Assembly (NCBI GenBank): GCA_963825555.1
Contig: CAWGTZ010000026.1
Span: 62,001 to 126,000, forward strand
Direction: 5' to 3'
DNA: 64,000 bases
Source of the DNA: JAGVSR01 sp963825555
Lineage (GTDB): Bacteria; Pseudomonadota; Alphaproteobacteria; Rhizobiales; Hyphomicrobiaceae
Each line of letters starts with the position of its first letter. The stretch's first letter is position 1. The notes beneath the pieces are model-generated. The model was not told where the DNA came from. It saw only the letters and a list, made by a program, of their open reading frames with translations, and ran no database searches. Positions 25,452-34,877 of the stretch are shown piece after piece. The translations under genes and the position numbers were made by a program.

Positions 25452-26870
25452 TCAATGCCCCAGCGTGCGCACGTCCACGAAATGACCTGAGATCGCGGCT
25501 GCGGCGGCCATGATAGGCGAGAGGAGGTGTGTGCGTCCCTTGTAACCCTGACGACCTTCGAAGTTGCGGTTTGAGGTCGAGGCGCAACGCTGCCCGGGCT
25601 TCAGCTGGTCCGGGTTCATGCCAAGGCACATGGAGCAGCCGGGCTCACGCCACTGGAAACCTGCATCCTTGAAAATCTTGTCGAGGCCTTCGGCCTCCGC
25701 CTGCTGCTTCACGAGACCCGAGCCCGGAACGATCATTGCGTAGGCGAGACGCGAAGAGATTTTTTTGCCCTCCACGATCTTGGCTACCGCACGCAGGTCC
25801 TCGATGCGGCCGTTCGTGCAGCTCCCGATCCAGACTACATCCAGGGGGATGTCGGTCATCTTGGTGCCAGGCGTGAGGCCCATGTAATCGAGTGCGCGCG
25901 TCATGGACGCTCGCTTGTTTTCGTTCTCTACTTGCGCCGGGTCGGGTACGACGCCCGTGATCGATACGACGTCCTCGGGGCTCGTTCCCCACGACACGAT
26001 GGGCGGAAGCTTGGCGGCATCGAGTTTCACGACGCGGTCGAAATGCGCGCCCTCGTCGGTCTTCAGTGTTTCCCAGTGCGTCATCGCCATATCCCAGGCG
26101 GCGCCCTTAGGTGCCTTGGGACGGTCCTTGATGAAGGCATAGGTCTTCTCGTCGGGCGCGATCATGCCCGCGCGGGCTCCGCCCTCGATCGACATGTTGC
26201 AGACCGTCATACGGCCTTCCATGGACAGTGCGCGGATGGCTTCTCCCGCGTACTCGATGACTGAGCCGGTACCGCCCGCCGTACCGATTTCCCCGATGAT
26301 TGCCAGGATGATGTCCTTGGCACCAACGCCATAGGGAGCAGTGCCGTCCACCTGGACGAGCATATTCTTGGCTTTCTTCTGTATCAGCGTCTGGGTCGCG
26401 AGCACGTGCTCGACCTCGGATGTGCCGATGCCATGCGCCAGAGCGCCAAAGGCGCCATGCGTCGAGGTGTGGCTGTCCCCGCATACGATCGTCGTGCCGG
26501 GAAGCGTGAAGCCCTGCTCGGGGCCGACCACATGGACGATCCCCTGCCGCTTGTCGAGTTCGTTGAAGTACTCGATGCCGAAGTCTTTGGCGTTCTGCGC
26601 GAGGGTCTCCACCTGGGTCCGGCTCTCGGCGTCGTCGATGCCGTGCGAGCGGTCGGAGGTCGGAACGTTGTGGTCGACAACGGCCAGCGTTTTCTCTGGC
26701 GCGCGTACCTTGCGGCCGGCCATGCGCAGGCCCTCAAATGCCTGCGGGCTCGTCACCTCGTGGACGAGGTGACGGTCGATGTAGAGAAGGCACGTCCCGT
26801 CGGGTTGCCTGTCGACGACATGATTGTCAAAAATCTTGTCATAGAGCGTTTTAGGGGCGTCTTTGGCCAT
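25452..26870 (-). CDS. leuC: 3-Isopropylmalate dehydratase large subunit
   Basis: LeuC, with LeuD, isomerises 2-isopropylmalate to 3-isopropylmalate in leucine synthesis and holds a [4Fe-4S] cluster. The 472-residue aconitase-family protein has VVGPEQGFTLPGTTIVCGDS and HGAFGALAHGIGTSEVEHVL. Cluster cysteines are visible in GSCTNGRIEDL and CSMCLGMNPDQL. Length is normal. The partner leuD is about 9 kb away at 35984, on the other strand. The 334-base gap upstream holds its promoter region and the lysR terminator. Confidence 0.97.
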   Translation of the reverse strand: MAKDAPKTLYDKIFDNHVVDRQPDGTCLLYIDRHLVHEVTSPQAFEGLRMAGRKVRAPEKTLAVVDHNVPTSDRSHGIDDAESRTQVETLAQNAKDFGIEYFNELDKRQGIVHVVGPEQGFTLPGTTIVCGDSHTSTHGAFGALAHGIGTSEVEHVLATQTLIQKKAKNMLVQVDGTAPYGVGAKDIILAIIGEIGTAGGTGSVIEYAGEAIRALSMEGRMTVCNMSIEGGARAGMIAPDEKTYAFIKDRPKAPKGAAWDMAMTHWETLKTDEGAHFDRVVKLDAAKLPPIVSWGTSPEDVVSITGVVPDPAQVENENKRASMTRALDYMGLTPGTKMTDIPLDVVWIGSCTNGRIEDLRAVAKIVEGKKISSRLAYAMIVPGSGLVKQQAEAEGLDKIFKDAGFQWREPGCSMCLGMNPDQLKPGQRCASTSNRNFEGRQGYKGRTHLLSPIMAAAAAISGHFVDVRTLGH

Positions 26871-27048
26871 GGTTTTTCGCTGGTTGTGACAGAAGCTGAC
26901 CTTAGATAGCGATTTACTCTGCGGTCCGCAAATCAGGCAGGGATTCGATGCCGATAAGTCGCGCTTTGGCCACTCTGCGAGAGCGCCGCTGACGGTCCGG
27001 CCGGTCTAGCCAGGGGAGGCGTTGGCCCATATTCGCCGGAAAAAAAGA
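26871..27048. other. Gene-free leader region of leuC
   Basis: No reading frame with coding character is seen between the leuC start and the terminator at 27049. I found no leader peptide rich in leucine codons and no obvious riboswitch. rplS, a frequent neighbour of leuC in Rhizobiales, is not here. Confidence 0.4.
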
Positions 27049-27069
27049 AGCCGGGCGCAAGGCCCGGCT
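27040..27069 (-). terminator. Strong terminator downstream of the lysR gene
   Basis: On the minus strand AGCCGGGC and GCCCGGCT pair around five bases and are followed by TCTTTTTTTCC. It lies about 136 bases beyond the LysR stop and isolates leuC from upstream transcription. Confidence 0.85.
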
Positions 27070-27204
27070 CTGTAAGGTCAGATCGTACCCAATTATGAGG
27101 AGAAGAGCGGCGGTGGCAATTGACCGACCCTCTCCGCAAAACCGGATGTTTTGTAAACGTCCAGCATCGGGTGCGGATCACGCCCTGAAAAGGCGCTGGC
27201 TCCC

Positions 27205-28113
27205 TCAATATTGCAGCTGGCGCGCCTTGGAAACCAGAAAATCACGTAGTACCTGGACTTTCTTGGAGGTTTTTAACTCTTCTGGGTACACGAACAGTAT
27301 CGGCAACGATGGCTTGGTGATCTCGGATTTCGTGAGCACATGCACGAGGTCGGTTTCCTGTTCGGTCATGTAGTCGGGGATCATGCCGATCCCGACCCCC
27401 GCCATGATCGCATATTTGATCGCCACCACCGAATTGACCCGAAGGGACGGTACGCGCGCCTCGCGCCCCTCCCGGCCCACGGTTTCGAGCCACGTGATGG
27501 CTGGCAGATGCTGAGAGGGCTGGCCGCTGTAGGAGATAATACGGTGGCCGGCGTCGAGGTCCTCGAGTGTTTCCGGGGTGCCATACCGCCGGACATATTG
27601 GGTGGAGGCCATGGCTCGCACCTTGGCGGTGAAGAGTGGGCGCCGGATCAACTCGGGTTGGTCCGGCTCTCGGGTCCAGATTGCGACGTCCGCCTCGCGC
27701 ATGGCGATGTCGATCTGCTCGTCGTCCAGGATCAGGTCAACCCGGATGTCAGGGTAGAGGTCCATGAACTCCCGCATGCGCGGTGTCACCCAGACCGAGC
27801 CGAGGCCAACGGGAGCTGCAATGCGAATGTCGCCGGAAGGCTTGGTCGTTGTGTCGCTGAGGAGCAACTCGGCCGTCTGGAGCTTGCTCATCACCTCGCT
27901 TACCGTGCGGAAGAGAAGCTCGCCTTGTTCAGTGAGAACAAGACCACGGGCATGACGGTGGAAGAGAGAGACCTTGAGATCGCGCTCGAGGGCAGACACC
28001 TGTCGCGACACGGCGCTCTGACTCATGTTCAGGGTCTCGCCGGCGTGCGTGAAACTACCGGCGGCGGCTGAGGCATGAAAGATTCTGAGTTTGTCCCAAT
28101 CCATCTTGGCCAT
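27205..28113 (-). CDS. LysR family transcriptional regulator
   Basis: A 302-residue LysR-type regulator. The winged-helix domain (about residues 3-62) contains FHASAAAGSFTHAGETL and MSQSAVSRQVSALE. The effector-binding domain follows, with IRIAAPVGLGSVWVTPRM and a C-terminal TSKKVQVLRDFLVSKARQL. ATG at 28113 (MAKMDWDKLRIF) is chosen because this N-terminus is conserved in a LysR usually encoded beside trxB in Rhizobiales. Here trxB is 4 kb away, with a secreted protein and an autotransporter between. Target genes are not evident. Confidence 0.92.
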   Translation of the reverse strand: MAKMDWDKLRIFHASAAAGSFTHAGETLNMSQSAVSRQVSALERDLKVSLFHRHARGLVLTEQGELLFRTVSEVMSKLQTAELLLSDTTTKPSGDIRIAAPVGLGSVWVTPRMREFMDLYPDIRVDLILDDEQIDIAMREADVAIWTREPDQPELIRRPLFTAKVRAMASTQYVRRYGTPETLEDLDAGHRIISYSGQPSQHLPAITWLETVGREGREARVPSLRVNSVVAIKYAIMAGVGIGMIPDYMTEQETDLVHVLTKSEITKPSLPILFVYPEELKTSKKVQVLRDFLVSKARQLQY

Positions 28114-28307
28114 GGCCTGTCTGTCGGTCCGTGCGCGGCGCGAATGTAACGCTCTCAGGGTGGGGCGCAAGTCGGGGCAGCGCATCAATGCGGCCTTGTG
28201 TCCGGACGCCGCACACCCTAGGTGTCGAATCGATGCGTGGTTGTCCTGTTTTTTGGGCAGGAAGCCTGTCGAGCAGAGTCATAGTTTTCAAAAGAGTGAG
28301 GTTGTCC

Positions 28308-29183
28308 ATGCTTCTCGCGCGTCACGCCCTTGTCGCAATTCTTCTCCCGCTGGCTGCCGTTGTCGCAGAGGCTGGCCCTCGCGAAGCGACGAAACTCTGG
28401 GAAACGGGTGGATTCAAAAATCCTGAATCGGCGCTGTTCGATGATGCAGGCGCCATCGTCTATGTCAGCAATGTGAACGGTGAGCCGACGGGCAAGGATG
28501 GGAATGGTTTTCTGTCGAAGGTGGCGCCCGATGGTAAGGTCGTGACGATGGAATGGGTCACGGGCCTCGACGCGCCCAAGGGTTTGGCGAAGGTTGGCGA
28601 CAAGCTCTACGTGTCCGACATCGACAAGCTGGTCGAGGTCGACATAGCGACGGGCAAGGTGCTCAACCGCTACGAGGCGAAGGATGCCAAATTTCTGAAC
28701 GATGTCGCAGCCAATTCGGCAGGTAACGTGTATGTCAGCGACATGGCGACGAATACCATCTGGCGTCTGTCCGGCGGTACGTTCGATGTCTTCCTCAAGA
28801 ACGACAACCTCGAAAGCCCGAATGGCCTTCTGGTCGAGGGTGACACCCTTCTGGTCGGCGCCTGGGGCGTGATGACGGACGGCTTCGCCACCAACGTTCC
28901 CGGCCATCTCAAAAAGGTCGGGCTTGCCGACAAGTCGATCACCTCGCACGGTGACGGCTCGCCGATCGGCAACCTGGATGGCCTCGAGCCCTTCGGTGAT
29001 GGCGCTTATCTCGTCAGCGACTGGATGACGGGCAAGGTCATACGCATCGGCCGAAAGGGCAAGGCGCGCGTCTTGCTCGAACTGGGCCAGGGCGCTGCGG
29101 ACCTGGGCTATGACCCCAAAACCGCGACCGCTTTCATCCCGCAAATGAAAACCGGCATGCTCTACGGCTACAAGATTGAGTAG
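28308..29183 (+). CDS. Exported SMP-30/gluconolactonase-like beta-propeller protein
   Basis: A 291-residue protein with a signal peptide (MLLARHALVAILLPLAAVVA, cleavage near EAG). Repeated beta-propeller blades follow: ALFDDAGAIVYVSNVNG, LYVSDIDKLVEVDIATGKV, NVYVSDMATNTIWRLSGG and YLVSDWMTGKVIRIG. Acidic residues in the blade loops could bind a metal, as in SMP-30 lactonases. The ATG at 28308 has a GAGG site and opens the signal peptide; the long upstream in-frame extension is not protein-like. It is divergent from lysR and may be its target. The true substrate is unknown. Confidence 0.85.
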   Translation: MLLARHALVAILLPLAAVVAEAGPREATKLWETGGFKNPESALFDDAGAIVYVSNVNGEPTGKDGNGFLSKVAPDGKVVTMEWVTGLDAPKGLAKVGDKLYVSDIDKLVEVDIATGKVLNRYEAKDAKFLNDVAANSAGNVYVSDMATNTIWRLSGGTFDVFLKNDNLESPNGLLVEGDTLLVGAWGVMTDGFATNVPGHLKKVGLADKSITSHGDGSPIGNLDGLEPFGDGAYLVSDWMTGKVIRIGRKGKARVLLELGQGAADLGYDPKTATAFIPQMKTGMLYGYKIE

Positions 29184-29218
29184 TTCCCACTCCAATGTTC
29201 CGCTTAGAGATTAATCCT

Positions 29219-29247
29219 TTGTTAACCAAATCAGCCGTCCCTATGAC
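29219..29247 (+). promoter_or_regulatory. Candidate promoter for the autotransporter gene
   Basis: TTGTTA (29219-29224) and TATGAC (29242-29247) are spaced by 17 bases, about 94 bases before the ATG at 29341. The match is moderate; no operator-like repeat is seen. Confidence 0.35.
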
Positions 29248-29340
29248 AGTGTACGCATCGTCCAGGGCCCGTGTTTGGTCGCGTGCTTGATTGCCCTGTG
29301 CCGTGTGGACTGGAAGCAGTCGCAGCAGCGGGGACATTAG

Positions 29341-31977
29341 ATGGGCGTGATTTTCGGGGTTGGCCGGCAGGTGCTGCTGGCTGGTGTGTCGGCGCTTGCG
29401 CTGTGGACGATGCTGCCGGCCCGCGCCTTGGCCGCTTGCGCGGAAGACACCTCCGTGCCCGGTACCCTATCTGTGACTTGCGACGGTGAAATATCGGACA
29501 TTGGCGCGTTCGCAGGAGCCGCGGTCTAGGCTGCCCGATCTGGTGGAGTGGGTACGATCAATGCCTCAGGAGGTGTGGGGGGCAATGCCGAAAATATCGG
29601 GCTGACGTCAACCGCAACGATCTTGGCCGACGGGTTCGACTATAGCGGCATTCAGGTGTTTTCCGGTGGCGGTACGGGTGCAATCAATGGAAGTAGAACA
29701 GGTGGTCATGGAGGCGCGGTGCATGTCGATGTGAGTGGCTCGATTACGGTGCTTGGAATTGGAGCAAGCTCGAACGGCCTTTCTGCCTTAAGCCGCGGAG
29801 GCGTTGGGGGAATCAATGGCTCCGGTCTAGGCGGATCCGGTGGTGATGTGACTGTGCAGTCCAGCGCGTCCATCTCAACCGTGGGCGAGTTTTCGCATGG
29901 ACTCCAGGCGATCAGCCAGGGCGGTGACGGCGGCATCAATGGTTCAGGGACCGGTGGCGATGGTGGGGCGGTCAACGTCACGTCGTCAGGTCGTATTTCC
30001 CTTCAAGGTGATTACTCGGACGGCATATTGGCGCGGAGTTCCGGTGGAATCGGCGGCATCAATGGCGATGGAACGGGAGGCGACTCCGGAGCCGTAACGG
30101 TCAACAATTCGGGTGACATTACTGTCGAAGGCAGCGATGGAACCGGTATTCGTGCGCTCAGTGTCGCCGCGACAGGTGCGATCAATGGAGCCAGCATCAA
30201 CGGTGCGGGCTCGTCGGTGACGGTCGACGTGACAGGAGGCCGGATTCAGGGCGGCTCTGGAAGCGGATGGGGCGTTTCCATAGATGCGGGAACCTCCGCC
30301 ATCCTGAGTAATCAGGGAGCCATAACGGCCTTGTCGGGGAATTCCATCTTCGTTCGCGGCCAATCCATCGAGGTCAGCAACTTCGGAGCAATTGCAGGAA
30401 ATGTAAGCTTCCAGGGCACCGGTGGTGGCATCTTCAGCAATTTCTATGGCGGTAGTTTCGAGAGCGGTGCCTTCGCCGAACTGGGTGGCGGCACCCTGAC
30501 GAACTATGGCGTCCTTTCGCCGGGTGGAGCCGACAACATCCAGACCACCTTAATGGGCGGCAACTTTGCCCAAGTTACGAATGGCAGTCAGGCGGGTTCG
30601 TTGCTCGTCGATGCGGATTGGGATGCGGAGACCGCCGACCGGATCGATGTCTCCGGCGCGGCGGAGCTGAGTGGCCGCGTGATGGTCAATCCAATCAATT
30701 TTCCCAGTTCCGGCGACCCGGCGAACTTCGGGCTCAGCAAGACTTTCACGATTCTGACGGCAAGCGGCGGCGTGACGGACAACGGGATCACGGCTGTCGA
30801 TACGGCGGCCGTGGATTATGAGCTGCTGTTTCCCGATGCCAACACGATGGATCTACAAGCCACCATCAACTTTCTCGGCTTCAACTCATCCGGTCTGACA
30901 GATAATCAAAAAGCGGTCGGCACCAGCTTGAATGATGTCGTCAATAGCGGCGGTGCTCTCGATTTCTTCAGTCCCCTTGCGTCTCTCATCACGCAGGGTC
31001 AACTCGCTAATGCGCTCGATCAGTTGGCCCCAATGGGTGAGGCAGGCCAATTCGGCTCAGCAATGGCAACGGGCAATTCCTTTGCCGGGCAGCTGCTCTC
31101 GTGCCGTGTCCTGGGAGACGGCGACGCGAACGCGTTCATCCGTGAAGGCCAGTGCGTGTGGGCGCGCGCCAGCGTGCGCAGATTCGACAATGATAGCGGC
31201 GCTGGAGGCGTCGGCTTCGAGGAGACAGGGACATTCTACTCGGCCGGTGCGCAGTTCGACATCGGGGGGCCTTGGCGTGTAGGCGCCGGTGTCGGTTTCG
31301 AGCAGGCCGATTTGCGCACGACGAGCAACGCTCAGTCCGAGACGGATCGTCTCCACCTGGGTGCCGTTCTCAAATACAATCCGGGACCTCTTCTTCTCGC
31401 AGCGTCCATCACCGGTGGTTATGGCTGGTCTGACAATTCACGCTTCGTGTCGTTCGGCGGGTTTAGCGACGTCGCGACATCCGAGAGCGACCAGAGCTTC
31501 CTGTCGGGCCGGCTTACGGCAGCCTACCTCCTGAGCCGGGGCCATTGGTATGCCAAGCCGCAGATCGATTTCGCACTGACGCACCTCGAGCGGGACGGCT
31601 ACACGGAAGCCTCCACTGGCGGCACGGCACTGACCGTGGACGGCAATGACGAGACGGTGTTCTCGGTTTCGCCGTCGATCGAGTTTGGCGCCGAATATGA
31701 CCTGGCCGTCGTCGGTGTCGCACGGCCCTATGTAAGGGGCGGTCTGACGTGGTTGGACACCGATACATTCGTGACATCGGCCGCATTCGCTGGAGCCGCA
31801 GCCGGAACCCCTGGTTTCGATACCATTACGACGATCGACGACGTGGTCGCCGACATCGGCGCGGGCATAGATTTCATCTCTGCGGAAGGTGCCGTTCTAC
31901 GCTTGCAGTACGACGGCCAGTTCGGCGATCAGACCACCCAGCACGGTGGGGCTGCAAAGTTCAGCGTTCCGTTCTGA
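29341..31977 (+). CDS. Autotransporter (type Va secretion) interrupted by an in-frame TAG
   Basis: ATG at 29341 opens a 62-codon segment with a signal peptide (LLAGVSALALWTMLPARALA, then ACAED). It stops at TAG 29527-29529 and the same frame continues, uninterrupted, for 815 codons to 31977. The passenger starts with glycine-rich repeats of about 41 residues (AINGSRTGGHGG-like), then a beta-helix-like region. The pre-barrel segment is LTDNQKAVGTSLNDVV. The C-terminal autotransporter barrel (about 31140-31974) ends in KFSVPF with terminal Phe, the BAM signal. A GTG start at 29548 would lack any signal peptide, so without readthrough or correction the protein could not be exported. Confidence 0.85.
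29554..30300 (+). repeat. Tandem ~41-residue repeats in the autotransporter passenger
   Basis: Units begin at about 29554, 29680, 29809, 29932, 30055 and 30178, 123-129 bases apart. The consensus is GINGSGTGGDGGAV, then a V-x-SSG-x-I core, then SxGIxAxSxGGxG. Units 3 to 5 are 41 residues exactly; the first and last are degenerate. Each would be one or more rungs of a beta-helix. Confidence 0.85.
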
Positions 31978-32078
31978 GCGGATACCAGCAATCAGATGAC
32001 CGATGCGGGGGGCGCGTCGCGTAGTTCCCTGTTCCGGCGAGACGTTAAGCGACGAAATGGCGGAATCGCGGCCTCCCA

Positions 32079-33044
32079 CTACTCCGCGGCGTCGGCATGC
32101 GAGGGCGCATGAGCCAGGAAGCGCTCGGATTCCAGAGCGGCCATGCAGCCCATACCCGCCGCTGTCACGGCTTGCCGGTAGACCTCATCCTTCACATCGC
32201 CGGCGGCGAACACGCCGGGGATATCGGTCGCCGTCGAGTCCGGCTTTGTGATGAGGTAACCTCCCGGCGTCATTGCAAGCTGACCTTTGAACAGCTCCGT
32301 GGCCGGCGCGTGCCCGATGGCGACGAAGACCCCGTCGGTCTTGCGCTCGGTGATCGCGCCCGTTTTCATGTTCTTCAACCGTACGCCGGTCACGGTCTTG
32401 GGATCGGCGCTGCCGACGATCTCCTCGACGGTCGTATCCCAGATGACCTCGATTTTGGGGTTCTTGGCCAAGCGATCCTGCAGGATCTTTTCCGCGCGGA
32501 AACTGTCGCGGCGGTGAACCACGGTGACTCGGCTCGCGAAGTTCGTGAGAAACAGCGCCTCCTCGACTGCGGTATTGCCGCCGCCGACCACCACGACTTC
32601 CTTGCCCTTGTAAAAGAAGCCATCGCACGTTGCGCATGCGGACACGCCGAACCCTTTGAAAGCCTCCTCTGAAGGAATGCCGAGCCAGCGCGCCTGCGCA
32701 CCCGTGCAGATGATGAGCACATCGCAGGTATAGATGTCGCCCGAGTCGCCTTCGAGACGGAAGGGCCGGGTTTTCAGATCCACCTTCATGATGTGGTCCA
32801 TGATAATTTCGGTGCCGACGTGCTCGGCCTGGGCTCGCATCTGCTCCATCAGCCAGGGACCCTGGATCACGTCGGCGAACCCTGGATAATTCTCCACGTC
32901 GGTGGTTATGGTGAGCTGGCCGCCCGGTTGGCTACCCTGGATCATGACGGGGTTCAGCATGGCGCGGGCGGCGTAAATGGCGGCCGTGTAGCCAGCGGGG
33001 CCCGAGCCCAGAATCACGACTTTGGAATGCTTCGGCGTTGTCAT
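32079..33044 (-). CDS. trxB: Thioredoxin-disulfide reductase
   Basis: TrxB passes electrons from NADPH through FAD to thioredoxin. The 321-residue flavoprotein has the FAD motif GSGPAGYTAA at about 13-22, the redox-active C137-A-T-C140 (SACATCDGFF), and the NADPH motif VVGGGNTAVEEAL. The late ATDIPGVFAAGDV closes the FAD domain. Length is normal. In many Rhizobiales trxB is next to a lysR of the type found at 27205; here the two are separated by about 3.9 kb on the same strand. Confidence 0.97.
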   Translation of the reverse strand: MTTPKHSKVVILGSGPAGYTAAIYAARAMLNPVMIQGSQPGGQLTITTDVENYPGFADVIQGPWLMEQMRAQAEHVGTEIIMDHIMKVDLKTRPFRLEGDSGDIYTCDVLIICTGAQARWLGIPSEEAFKGFGVSACATCDGFFYKGKEVVVVGGGNTAVEEALFLTNFASRVTVVHRRDSFRAEKILQDRLAKNPKIEVIWDTTVEEIVGSADPKTVTGVRLKNMKTGAITERKTDGVFVAIGHAPATELFKGQLAMTPGGYLITKPDSTATDIPGVFAAGDVKDEVYRQAVTAAGMGCMAALESERFLAHAPSHADAAE

Positions 33045-33165
33045 CGGAATGTCCCGGGGAAAGTCTGAAGGGTGGGGCGGCGCAAGGCAACCGCGGGTGC
33101 AGGCCCCTCATATAGCCCCGGCGGGCGGGATTCGCGAGCCCCCGCCGCCCGGGAGCACCCGGGGG

Positions 33166-34023
33166 TCATGGTGCCTGGAGAAACGCAACGGCTGCTCGCA
33201 CAACTTGTGGAGACGAAAGGATTTTTCGGTGCCCCATGCCATCGAATGCCTGCAGACGGGCGTTGGTGCAGCGGGCGACGATTTCCGCTGCGTTGCTGAT
33301 CGGCACTTCGTAGTCGTCGCGGGCATGCAACAGCAATGCGGGCCGGCCGGTCGCGCTGAGCAGATCCGCGCCAGTGAATGAGGAAAGCGGACGGTGTGCA
33401 ATGCGCTCCAGATGCCGCTCGAAGGCGACCCGTGCCGGCGGCGTCATCTTTCGCATGTCAGCAAAGCCGCGGGTGATATCGGAGAAGCGGTTGGCGGCAG
33501 CGACCAGCACGTATCGCTTGAAATGGTAGGGGCGGTGAAAAGGCGGTCCGCCTTCACCAGCGTGCAGGACCGCGAAGCATCCCATCGAGTGGGCGATGGC
33601 GAAGTCGGGCTTGAAGGTCTCTGCCACGGTCAAGACGGCTTGCGTGTAGTCCACGAGGCTGGCTCGTCTACGCGGGCACTTTCCGTGTGCCGGCCCGTCG
33701 AGCAGCAGGGCGCGATAACCCAGATGGCGGAGCCGTTCGCCGAACAGGGTCATGAATGAGGCTTCCGCAGTCCAGCCGTGAGTGATCAGAACCGTGGCAC
33801 GCGGTGGGTTGGTCTCGGGCTCGAACACGTGCACGGGCACCGGCCCTTGGTTGGAGCCGATCCAAGTTTCCGTCGCATCTTTCAGAAAACGGCGTGCCCG
33901 CCGGACGAGAAATGTGTGACCCGCCTCACGCCGCTCGGACCGATGCGGCTCACAAAAATGGCGAAAAGCGATGTCGCCGGCGCGCTGCGGAGCGCGTCGG
34001 CTCAACAGGCCCAGATCGGGCAT
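33166..34023 (-). CDS. Alpha/beta hydrolase
   Basis: A 285-residue alpha/beta-hydrolase-fold protein. The oxyanion-hole region is ITHGWTAEASF, and the nucleophile elbow reads AHSMGCF (Ala in place of the first Gly of GxSxG). The acid is in LLHARDDYEVP and the histidine in FDGMGHRKIL, so the Ser-Asp-His triad appears complete. Substrate is unknown. The ATG at 34023 (MPDLGLLSRRAPQ) is the most likely start; a longer in-frame frame to 34293 reads as non-coding. It is divergent from the zincin genes. Confidence 0.82.
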   Translation of the reverse strand: MPDLGLLSRRAPQRAGDIAFRHFCEPHRSERREAGHTFLVRRARRFLKDATETWIGSNQGPVPVHVFEPETNPPRATVLITHGWTAEASFMTLFGERLRHLGYRALLLDGPAHGKCPRRRASLVDYTQAVLTVAETFKPDFAIAHSMGCFAVLHAGEGGPPFHRPYHFKRYVLVAAANRFSDITRGFADMRKMTPPARVAFERHLERIAHRPLSSFTGADLLSATGRPALLLHARDDYEVPISNAAEIVARCTNARLQAFDGMGHRKILSSPQVVRAAVAFLQAP

Positions 34024-34313
34024 TTCGGCTGACGCCCAGACTCGCGTGCTGGGTCGCAGGGGAATGGTGGGCTTTGCAGGCAACACGGCTGGCGAAGATA
34101 ACAGTAAAAATGGTTCCCATCGACCATGGGCTGGGGCGCGGAAGGCGCGCGACGTCCATGCGCGAATAGACCATATCATCTTCCCAGATGAGCTTTCACG
34201 TCCGGTACGTCGCAGGTAGAAGAAGTTCACGCGAAGTCCGTCTTGTTGCCAGGAAAGCGGAGTGGTACGCCTCCCGGCCGAATTGGCATGCATTGAGGCG
34301 TGAGGGGGCTGCG

Positions 34314-34730
34314 ATGGACCACGAAATCGACTGGAAGTCGGCGGTTGTTCCCAGCCTGGCCGACTTCGAAGTCATGGCCGCCGCGGCTTGGAGCCGACTA
34401 CCGCCAGAATTCCGCCAGATGTGCGGGGATCTGATCATCCGTTGCGAAGATTTCGCCATGGACGACGTCCTGGATGAATTGGGCATTGAAAGTCCCTTTG
34501 ATCTCATGGGCCTCTACCAGGGCGTGAGCCTGGATCAGAAGAGCGTGCTTGACGGCCCCAGGGACCCTGACATGGTTTTTTTATATCGGCGCGCGATACT
34601 CGATTATTGGATCGAGGAAGGCGAAACGCTCGGTGATTTGATCACCCATGTTCTCGTGCATGAGATCGGCCATCATTTCGGCTTTTCTGACGCCGATATG
34701 TCCGAGATCGAGGCTGAGGCGGCGGGCTAA
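34314..34730 (+). CDS. Minimal zincin metallopeptidase family protein
   Basis: A 138-residue protein of the small metallopeptidase (DUF1025-type) family. The zinc motif HEIGHH is at residues 116-121 (VHEIGHHFGFSDADM), close to the C-terminus as usual. The N-terminal half includes MAAAAWSRLPPEFRQMC and a DILDELG-like MDDVLDELGIE. It has no signal peptide, so it would act in the cytoplasm. The ATG at 34314 follows GAGGGGG. Activity has not been demonstrated for most relatives. A second, unrelated HExxH protein is encoded just downstream. Confidence 0.85.
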   Translation: MDHEIDWKSAVVPSLADFEVMAAAAWSRLPPEFRQMCGDLIIRCEDFAMDDVLDELGIESPFDLMGLYQGVSLDQKSVLDGPRDPDMVFLYRRAILDYWIEEGETLGDLITHVLVHEIGHHFGFSDADMSEIEAEAAG

Positions 34731-34877
34731 AAAAGCCGTACCCGGAGTAGGCACCCGCAGGATCAACTGATTGAAATCAGGAAAATCATCTCGCCCTTGC
34801 ATCAGGGAACCGGGTAGGCGATGTTAGGGTTGTTGCGATACTCCGCATTGAATCGAAAGCAGGTTTTCGGATCACCC

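Noticed and set aside
28218..29195. 325-codon minus-strand frame opposite the SMP-30-like gene
   Set aside because: It is antisense to a signal-peptide-bearing beta-propeller protein and has no recognisable domain.
29527..29529. TAG as a selenocysteine or pyrrolysine-type recoded codon
   Set aside because: Selenocysteine uses TGA, and autotransporter passengers have no reason for pyrrolysine; nonsense mutation or error is simpler.
29554..30300. Regular repeats as a CRISPR array
   Set aside because: The 123-129-base period is coding, degenerate between units, and in frame with an autotransporter passenger.
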